Source of the DNA: Lachnospiraceae bacterium
Lineage (GTDB): Bacteria > Bacillota > Clostridia > Lachnospirales > Lachnospiraceae
Assembly (NCBI GenBank): GCA_024691145.1
Contig: JAILNW010000403.1
Location: 1-7,925, forward strand
Direction of reading: 5' to 3'
Length of the DNA: 7,925 nucleotides
Under the pieces are notes generated by a model that saw nothing but the letters and a program-made list of their open reading frames with translations, was not told the DNA's origin and did not search any database. Both the position numbers and the translations under genes were made by a program. Below, in pieces: positions 1-4,790 of this stretch. Each line of letters opens with the position of its first letter. The stretch's first letter is position 1.

Positions 1-120
1 AATATCTATCTCACCATACTTATATCTGTAATTTCTTTTTACAATACTATAACCTTTGTTTATAAGATATTCTGCAGCTTTTTCTTCGTATATATCTCCT
101 ATAGTCTTTGTATTAATCAC
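1..120 (-). CDS. yraN: YraN / UPF0102 family protein, N-terminal part (3' end outside the window)
   Basis: Only the first 40 codons are present; the gene continues past the left edge. The visible protein has the hallmarks of the UPF0102/YraN family, which has a restriction-endonuclease-like (PD-(D/E)XK) fold. An N-terminal helix reads GDIYEEKAAEYLINKGY (residues 8-24). It is followed by NYRYKYGEIDI (30-40), in which E37 and D39 belong to the conserved G-E-[IL]-D-[LI] motif. The GTG start is chosen because AAAGGGG at 129-135 sits 8 nt upstream, and the frame has no ATG before it hits a stop. It starts 17 nt after the FlhB-like gene, in the same operon as rnhB, which is a common order in Firmicutes. 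Family members have been linked to DNA processing or repair, but the role is not settled. Family assignment is firm; function is inferred. Confidence 0.9.
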   Translation of the reverse strand, partial: MINTKTIGDIYEEKAAEYLINKGYSIVKRNYRYKYGEIDI

Positions 121-128
121 ATCTACAT

Positions 129-135
129 CCCCTTT
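129..135 (-). promoter_or_regulatory. Ribosome-binding site for yraN
   Basis: On the minus strand this reads AAAGGGG, 8 nt before the GTG codon at 120-118. It fixes a GTG start for yraN. It lies immediately downstream of the stop codon of the FlhB-like gene (138-140). Confidence 0.75.
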
Positions 136-137
136 AA

Positions 138-455
138 CTACTTTAACTTCGATTTTATCCTGTCCATATCATCAACATAAACTAAAACCTCAGCCACCAC
201 TTCATATAATTCAGGAGGTATATAATCTCCTAATTCTATATTAGAAAGGCTCTCTGCAAGTTTTTCATCCTGATGTATAGGTATATTCTCCTCTTTTGCT
301 TTATCTAATATCTTTTCGGCAACATGTCCTTTGCCTTTTGCAATAATCTTAGGCGCTCTTTCTCCAGGATTATATGCAAGTGCAACAGCCTGCCTGCTTT
401 TATTTAATACAATCTTTTTTCCATTAAATTCAATCTGTCTGTTATCTTCTTCCAT
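138..455 (-). CDS. FlhB C-terminal-domain homologue (EscU/YscU/HrcU export-switch family, YlqH-like)
   Basis: This 105-residue protein matches only the cytoplasmic C-terminal domain of FlhB/YscU, the substrate-specificity switch of flagellar and type III export. It has no membrane segments. The conserved core is visible: AVALAYN (23-29), APKIIAKGKGHVAEKI (34-49), ENIPIHQDEKLAESL (56-70) and IPPELYEVVAEVLVYV (79-94). Full FlhB is about 350 residues, so this is a stand-alone domain protein like B. subtilis YlqH. The autocleavage motif NPTH is replaced by NKSR at residues 18-21: the Asn is kept but Pro, Thr and His are lost, so self-cleavage is unlikely. The ATG has a strong GGAGG six nt upstream. 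The gene follows rnhB by 20 nt and precedes yraN by 17 nt. No flagellar genes are in view. Homology is firm; the cellular role is unknown. Confidence 0.9.
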   Translation of the reverse strand: MEEDNRQIEFNGKKIVLNKSRQAVALAYNPGERAPKIIAKGKGHVAEKILDKAKEENIPIHQDEKLAESLSNIELGDYIPPELYEVVAEVLVYVDDMDRIKSKLK

Positions 456-475
456 ATAATTCCTCCGTTAAAAGG

Positions 476-1243
476 TTATAGTTTGTCCTCAGATATAAAG
501 CTCCTTCTATGTATAGAACACATACCATACTTCTTAAGTGCTGCAAGATGATTAGCAGACCCATATCCTTTATTGCTTTCAAACTCATAATATGGATATG
601 TCTTTGCATATTCTACCATCATTCTGTCTCTCGTTACTTTAGCAACTATACTCGCTGCTGCAATAGAGATACTTTTAGCATCGCCTTTTATAATAGGCAC
701 CTGTCTGATGCTTTTATCAACATCAGGAATAGTTACAGCATCATTAAGCAAAATATCCGGCTTTACCTTTAAAGAACTAATAGCCTCTCTCATTGCTCTG
801 TATGTAGCCTGTAATATATTAATCTCATCTATTACATTCCAGTCAACAATGCCTATCCCATAGTCAACTGCCTCATTAATAATTATATCATATAATTCCT
901 CTCTTTTTTTCTCACTAAGCTGTTTGGAATCATTAATATATAGTATATTACAATCCTTTTTTAATATAACTGCTGCTGCAACAACTGGTCCTGCAAGAGG
1001 ACCTCTTCCAACTTCATCAATACCACATATGTAAGAATACTCGCCATACTGTCTCTCATATGCCTTCATGCCATCAATTCGCTCATATTCTTTTTTCAAC
1101 TTCAAAACTTTATTATCATATGACTTTAATGCACTTATAACACCTGCTCTTTCATCATTTCTATAGGCATCTGCTATCTGTGGCATATTCTCTTCATATG
1201 CTTTTTCAAGTTTTAACTTAATTTCCTTTATACTTTCACTCAT
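476..1243 (-). CDS. rnhB: Ribonuclease HII
   Basis: RNase HII cleaves the RNA strand of RNA-DNA hybrids and nicks at single ribonucleotides in DNA, starting ribonucleotide excision repair. The 255-residue protein has the signature GIDEVGRGPLAGPVVAAAVIL (74-94), with catalytic D76 and E77. The remaining acidic residues are probably D168 (LLNDAV) and D188 (KGDAKS), followed by SIAAASIVAKVTRDRMM (193-209) and the C-terminal KGYGSANHLAALKKYG...HRRSF. The first 70 or so residues are the charged N-terminal extension typical of Firmicutes RNase HII, which helps bind substrate. The length fits that group. The ATG follows AAAAGGAAAAG, a moderate ribosome-binding site. It lies 32 nt downstream of the unknown gene and probably shares its promoter. 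Assignment is secure. Confidence 0.98.
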   Translation of the reverse strand: MSESIKEIKLKLEKAYEENMPQIADAYRNDERAGVISALKSYDNKVLKLKKEYERIDGMKAYERQYGEYSYICGIDEVGRGPLAGPVVAAAVILKKDCNILYINDSKQLSEKKREELYDIIINEAVDYGIGIVDWNVIDEINILQATYRAMREAISSLKVKPDILLNDAVTIPDVDKSIRQVPIIKGDAKSISIAAASIVAKVTRDRMMVEYAKTYPYYEFESNKGYGSANHLAALKKYGMCSIHRRSFISEDKL

Positions 1244-1275
1244 ATTCTTTTCCTTTTATGCCTGATATTCTAAAT

Positions 1276-1686
1276 TCATACGCTAAGCAAAGCATATTCC
1301 TTATACATATCATATGCAAAATCTCTAAGCATTGTCTGGTCTATGATAAAATCAAAATCCAGTTTCTGATTAGAATCACAATCCTCAAGTATCCCCGAAA
1401 CCTTTATGTGTCCGCCTTTCATACTAGTAAAACTTAAATATGATTCACCATACACTTCCTTGATAAATGCTTCCCCGCTAAGGCATTCATACATATTCTT
1501 GAGATTAAGAGAGAATTCTCTTAATTCCTCAAGGCATACATCAATGCGTGCACCACCTGCAAAAGGCCCGCTTTTAACCTGAAGCCACATTAATGTATTA
1601 TTAGAACAAGTTAATTTATCCTCAAATGTTTCAATATCCCTTATGTCTATACTTCCCTCTTGTCCCTTTAAGCAATAATTTCCCAA
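1276..1686 (-). CDS. Conserved small protein of unknown function
   Basis: I do not recognise this gene with confidence. From the preferred TTG at 1686 it encodes 136 residues, soluble and acidic, with no signal peptide or membrane segment. The sequence looks like a compact beta-rich domain: LMWLQVKSGPFAGGARIDV, then a helix ELREFSLNLKNMYECL, then GGHIKVSGIL and a C-terminal LDFDFIIDQTMLRDFAYDMYKEY. The closing F-x-F-x-x-DQT-x-L pattern recalls small proteins annotated as WapI-like immunity proteins, but this is from memory and weak. The open frame extends to a TTG at 1731. I reject that start because it coincides with the expected transcription start of the promoter at 1737-1765 and has no ribosome-binding site, whereas the TTG at 1686 has GAGGTG six nt upstream. 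It is the first gene of the rnhB-flhB-like-yraN run. Confidence 0.75.
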   Translation of the reverse strand: MGNYCLKGQEGSIDIRDIETFEDKLTCSNNTLMWLQVKSGPFAGGARIDVCLEELREFSLNLKNMYECLSGEAFIKEVYGESYLSFTSMKGGHIKVSGILEDCDSNQKLDFDFIIDQTMLRDFAYDMYKEYALLSV

Positions 1687-1692
1687 ATAATT

Positions 1693-1698
1693 CACCTC
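1693..1698 (-). promoter_or_regulatory. Ribosome-binding site deciding the start of the unknown gene
   Basis: The minus strand reads GAGGTG, then a 6-nt spacer and TTG (1686-1684). It supports an internal TTG start 15 codons after the first possible start of the open frame. It gives a leader of about 44 nt from the promoter's expected transcription start. Confidence 0.7.
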
Positions 1699-1736
1699 AG
1701 CTATAAAATTATGTCCATTATTGGTCCACAATTGAA

Positions 1737-1765
1737 ATTATATCCAATTTTTTCCCATTTATCAA
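1737..1765 (-). promoter_or_regulatory. Sigma-A-type promoter for the unknown gene / rnhB operon
   Basis: On the minus strand a -35 box TTGATA (1765-1760) is followed by a 17-nt spacer and a perfect -10 box TATAAT (1742-1737). Five of six -35 bases match the consensus and the spacing is ideal. Transcription should begin near 1730. The promoter lies between the palindromic repeats (left end at 1781) and the unknown gene, so it would drive this gene and probably rnhB, the FlhB-like gene and yraN. No operator is evident. Confidence 0.8.
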
Positions 1766-1780
1766 TACTTTTTTAAACAT

Positions 1781-1970
1781 TAGTTACTATTCACGATTTA
1801 GAATAATATGATTACAGCGTACATGCTTGCATGTTAAGCTGTAAAACATATTATTCTAAACCTGTGAAGCAGGAACTTCACCAAAGTCGCAGACAGAAGT
1901 TGCGTAGCAACGACATATGCGAAGCAGATGGTCTGCGACCTGCTTGGGGAAGTTTCGTGAATAGTAACTA
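1781..1970. repeat. Palindromic repeat element, copy A (190 bp, perfect 16-bp inverted ends)
   Basis: The ends are perfect inverted repeats: TAGTTACTATTCACGA (1781-1796) and TCGTGAATAGTAACTA (1955-1970). The interior is almost wholly paired. Hairpin I (1797-1860) has a perfect 14-bp base. Hairpin II is CCTG-tgaag-CAGG (1861-1873). Arm III pairs 1874-1894 with 1931-1954 around a perfect GTCGCAGAC/GTCTGCGAC core, and carries two small hairpins at its tip: GTTGC-gta-GCAAC (1899-1911) and CATATGC-gaa-GCAGATG (1914-1930, one mismatch). The layout is cloverleaf-like, an outer stem with three arms. There is no credible coding frame. Size and inverted ends fit a MITE- or REPIN-like mobile palindrome, or a multicopy structured RNA. 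The structure is seen; mobility and function are inferred. Confidence 0.85.
1797..1860. repeat. Long hairpin (arm I) of copy A
   Basis: TTTAGAATAATATG (1797-1810) is the exact reverse complement of 1847-1860. Inside it are nested ACAGC/GCTGT and ACATGC-TT-GCATGT pairs. The same hairpin recurs in copy B at 1986-2047, with a 13-bp base. It is symmetrical enough to form from either strand. Confidence 0.85.
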
Positions 1971-2330
1971 TACGACTATTCACCATTAGAATAATATGAT
2001 TACAGCGTACATGCTTGCATGTTAAGCTGTAAAACATATTATTCTAAACCTGTGAAGCAGGAACTTCACCAAAGTCGCAGATAGGCATAGAGTTTGCAAA
2101 ATAGCAATGCCTAATGCGACGAATGTTTTTTTCTAGAGTACATAACTGAAAACGCAGGCGTAGCGGGCTACGTCGAGGCTTTCAGGTGTGTACTATCGAA
2201 AAAACAGGCTAGCATTGGGCTCGCTATTTAAAAATCTCTATGCCGTAGTTGCGCAGCAACGACATATGCGAAGCAGATGGTCTGCGACCTGCTTGGGGAA
2301 GTTTCGTGAATAGTAACTATACGACTATTC
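1971..2330. repeat. Palindromic repeat element, copy B (interrupted by a second element)
   Basis: This directly adjoining second copy is in the same orientation as copy A. Bases 1987-2081 are identical to 1799-1893 (95 of 95). Bases 2247-2330 match 1898-1981 with one difference (T1905 to C2254), which falls in the three-base loop of GTTGC-nnn-GCAAC. The left end (1971-1986) is an imperfect version of the inverted terminus, and the right terminus at 2304-2319 is intact. Both copies end in the same 27 bases; the last 11 (TACGACTATTC) also flank copy B on its left at 1971-1981. The right edge touches the last base of the proB stop codon at 2330. About 165 bp replace CAGA of copy A at the tip of arm III. 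Confidence 0.85.
2084..2244. repeat. Second palindromic element nested inside copy B (161 bp)
   Basis: The segment is bounded by perfect 9-bp inverted repeats GGCATAGAG (2084-2092) and CTCTATGCC (2236-2244). Further in are ordered pairs: AAATAGC/GCTATTT, CCTAATGC/GCATTGGG (one G-T pair), TGTTTTTT/AAAAAACA, AGTACA/TGTACT, CTGAAA/TTTCAG and an apical CGTAGC-gg-GCTACG. It therefore reads as one long, imperfect hairpin, absent from copy A. It sits exactly where stem GTCGCAGA/TCTGCGAC of arm III ends, so it lengthens that arm instead of breaking it. I see no clear target-site duplication and no open frame. It could be an insertion of a different small palindrome or an alternative module of one family. 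Confidence 0.8.
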
Positions 2331-3199
2331 TACACAATGTAATCGATAAGTTCAAAGTTTTCTTTTCTGTTTGCAGCGAAAAGTGTTCCGATATTTTTAC
2401 CAGATAAAATCTTATTAATATTACTTATATCTTCTCCGTTAGCTATTACCATATCAGCTCCGCTGTCTGTTGCTATTCTTGCTGCAGTAATCTTTGTAAT
2501 CATTCCGCCTGTACCAAAGTCATTAGAACTTCCCTTAGCCATATCAGCAATATGGCTGTCAAGATTAGGAACATACTCAATAAACTTTGCATTTTCATCT
2601 TTATTAGGATCATTTGTGTAAAGTCCATCTATATCAGATAATAAAATAAGCAAATCAGCATCTATTAAAGCTGCAACCATGGCAGAAAGAGAGTCATTAT
2701 CACCAAAAGCAATTGATGTATGTGAATCATTCAGTGGTAACTCTATCTCATCTGTAGATACTGTATCATTCTCATTAACAATTGGGATAACTCCCAGATT
2801 TAATAATTCATGAAAAGTATTATGAGCATTTTCCCTGCTTATATCATTAATTATTGTATATTTCGTAATAAGAACCTGTGCCGGAGTCTGGTTATATTCA
2901 GAAAAAAGTTTCTGATAAACCATCATAAGTTTAGCCTGTCCAATTGCAGCACATGCCTGTTTCAAGGCCTTTCTCTTAGGTTTTTCAGCTAACCCCAGTG
3001 CAATTCTTCCTACAGCTATAGCACCTGATGATACTACTACAACTTCTTTTCCGCTATTATTAAGATCCGTAACAATTCTTACAAGTTTTTCAAGCTTAGA
3101 AAGATTAATTTTCCCTGTTTCAGCATGAGTAATAGTTGTTGTACCAAGTTTTATAACAATTCTCTTTTTATCCTTAAGTAAATCTCTATGTTCTTTCAC
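2330..3199 (-). CDS. proB: Glutamate 5-kinase, short form without PUA domain
   Basis: ProB phosphorylates L-glutamate with ATP to gamma-glutamyl phosphate, the first step of proline synthesis. The 289 residues form one amino-acid-kinase domain: RIVIKLGTTTITH near the N-terminus, VVVSSGAIAVGR (54-65), NEND (142-145), GDND (166-169), LLSDIDGLYTNDP (186-198) and a GTGGM nucleotide-site motif (229-233). The C-terminal PUA domain of E. coli ProB (about 367 residues) is absent, as in many Firmicutes. About a dozen extra residues (ELPLNDSHTSIA) precede GDND. The open frame could start at a TTG (3220) inside the previous gene. I prefer GTG at 3199, which has AGAAGGG nine nt upstream and lies one base after the previous stop. 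No proA is adjacent; palindromic repeats begin at the stop codon. Confidence 0.95.
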   Translation of the reverse strand: MKEHRDLLKDKKRIVIKLGTTTITHAETGKINLSKLEKLVRIVTDLNNSGKEVVVVSSGAIAVGRIALGLAEKPKRKALKQACAAIGQAKLMMVYQKLFSEYNQTPAQVLITKYTIINDISRENAHNTFHELLNLGVIPIVNENDTVSTDEIELPLNDSHTSIAFGDNDSLSAMVAALIDADLLILLSDIDGLYTNDPNKDENAKFIEYVPNLDSHIADMAKGSSNDFGTGGMITKITAARIATDSGADMVIANGEDISNINKILSGKNIGTLFAANRKENFELIDYIV

Positions 3200-3200
3200 T

Positions 3201-4790
3201 TTAAACAGCCCTTCTTTCAATAATTTTCTCTGCCACCTTTAATCCATCAATGGCAGCTGATGTAATACCTCCTGCATAACCTGCTCCCTCACCACAGGGG
3301 TATATACCCTTTATATTGCTTTCATATAACTCATCCCTGTTAATTCTTACAGGAGATGATGTTCTAGACTCTACACCACTAAGTACAGCATCATCAGCAG
3401 CAAATCCAGGTATTCTCTGATTACATGCCTTTATGCCTTCCTTCAAAGAAACATTTATAAATTCGGGCAGAATATTATTAATATTGCCAAATCCATATTC
3501 ACCCTTTATCTGAGGCATAATGCTTCCAAAATCCTTTGAAATCCTGTTATTTACATAATCATCAAAAAGCTGCACAACAACCTTTCCATTACATTCCCTG
3601 TATGCAAGCCTCTCTAATTTTCTCTGAAACTCAACTCCGCTGAGAGGTCCGCTTCCACCATAATCCTCTGGATTAACGGTAACAACCATGGCACTGTTTG
3701 CATTAATTCCATCTCTTTTGCTATAACTCATGCCATTAATAGCAAGCATTTCCTTCTCAGATGAGGCATTCACAACATATCCTCCAGGGCACATGCAAAA
3801 TGAATATACACCTCTTCCGTTTCCTGCCTGATAAGTTACCTTATAATCGGCAGCAGGAAGCTTATCAGCATACGACTTATACATATATTCCTGGATCATC
3901 TTCTGATTATGTTCTATTCTTACACCTACAGCAAATGCCTTGCTTTCCATGTTAAGATTCTCATCCTTAAGCATATAAAATGTATCTCTTGCACTATGTC
4001 CTATTGCAAGTACCAGTGTATCAGTTTCAATATCATATTTATTGCCATCACAAACAACAGTAACTGCCTCAATATGTCCATTACTAGAATGTATCTCAGA
4101 TAGTTTTGAATTAAATCTTACTTCTCCTCCAAGATTAATAATCTCCTTACGCATATTCTTTACAATATCCGAAAGTACATCTGTTCCTATATGAGGCTTA
4201 TTAATATATGTTATCTCTGGATTAGCTCCAAACTTAACAAAAGTTTCAAGTACAAACTTTCCTCTGCCCTCTTTATCCTTTATAAGTGTGTTAAGCTTAC
4301 CATCAGAAAAAGTACCTGCACCACCTTCGCCAAACTGAACATTACATTCTGTATTAAGCTCCCCTGCTGTAAAAAAGCGATTAACTATGCTTTTTCTTGT
4401 ATCAACATCAGCCCCACGTTCAATAACAACAGGCTTATATCCTCTTAATGCCAGTGCATATGCACAAAAAATTCCTGCAGGACCAAAACCTGCAATAATT
4501 ATTCTCTTATCTGACTTTTCATTCCCAGGCATAGGCAGAACATATTCTTTATATTCTGACTTCATTATATCTTTTTTATGTAACCTTTGTAAAATCTTAT
4601 CTTCATCAAAAACTTCTGCATCAATACAATAAACATACTTTACATTATCTTTTCTTGCATCAACGGACTTCTTTATAATCTTATATGATTTAACCTTGCT
4701 TTGTTTTACTTTAAGATTATCTGCTATTGCCTTTAAAAGATCCTCCTCATTATGAGATATATCAAGTTTTATCTGATTTAGTCTTAACAT
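3201..4790 (-). CDS. FAD-dependent dehydrogenase, uncharacterised COG2509-type family
   Basis: The 529-residue flavoprotein has an N-terminal region of about 90 residues before the dinucleotide fold, as is usual for this family. The Rossmann motif is IIIAGFGPAGIFCAYALALRG (GxGxxG at 101-106), with the ribose-binding acid E124 in VVIER. A family signature FGEGGAGTFSDGKLNT lies at 153-168. A second FAD motif, LAIGHSARDT, lies at 261-270, and Cys-containing YSFCMCPGG at 329-337. The C-terminal FAD contact is GIYPCGEGAGYAGGI (495-509). No membrane segment is seen, so it is probably cytosolic. The substrate is unknown. The ATG shares its A with the stop of the preceding flavoprotein gene (TGATG), with AAAGAGG nine nt upstream. 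Family placement is strong; the reaction cannot be inferred. Confidence 0.9.
   Translation of the reverse strand: MLRLNQIKLDISHNEEDLLKAIADNLKVKQSKVKSYKIIKKSVDARKDNVKYVYCIDAEVFDEDKILQRLHKKDIMKSEYKEYVLPMPGNEKSDKRIIIAGFGPAGIFCAYALALRGYKPVVIERGADVDTRKSIVNRFFTAGELNTECNVQFGEGGAGTFSDGKLNTLIKDKEGRGKFVLETFVKFGANPEITYINKPHIGTDVLSDIVKNMRKEIINLGGEVRFNSKLSEIHSSNGHIEAVTVVCDGNKYDIETDTLVLAIGHSARDTFYMLKDENLNMESKAFAVGVRIEHNQKMIQEYMYKSYADKLPAADYKVTYQAGNGRGVYSFCMCPGGYVVNASSEKEMLAINGMSYSKRDGINANSAMVVTVNPEDYGGSGPLSGVEFQRKLERLAYRECNGKVVVQLFDDYVNNRISKDFGSIMPQIKGEYGFGNINNILPEFINVSLKEGIKACNQRIPGFAADDAVLSGVESRTSSPVRINRDELYESNIKGIYPCGEGAGYAGGITSAAIDGLKVAEKIIERRAV
3209..3215 (-). promoter_or_regulatory. Ribosome-binding site for proB inside the end of the preceding gene
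   Basis: The minus strand reads AGAAGGG, 9 nt before GTG (3199-3197). It lies within the last codons of the FAD dehydrogenase gene, whose TAA is at 3203-3201. This fits translational coupling and decides the GTG start over the upstream TTG. Confidence 0.7.

Noticed and set aside
1834..2037. A 67-codon minus-strand open frame across the repeats
   Set aside because: It lies wholly within the palindromic copies, crosses their junction, and has no ribosome-binding site or protein-like composition. It is a by-product of the repeat sequence.
2109..2205. T-run and A-run (TGTTTTTT / AAAAAACA) in the nested element as intrinsic terminators
   Set aside because: The two runs pair with each other inside the long hairpin, and neither follows a compact GC-rich stem on the transcribed strand. 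Termination activity is possible but not supported.
1781..2330. CRISPR-like direct repeats
   Set aside because: There are only two long copies, each internally palindromic and nearly identical throughout. There are no short regular repeats with unique spacers and no cas genes.
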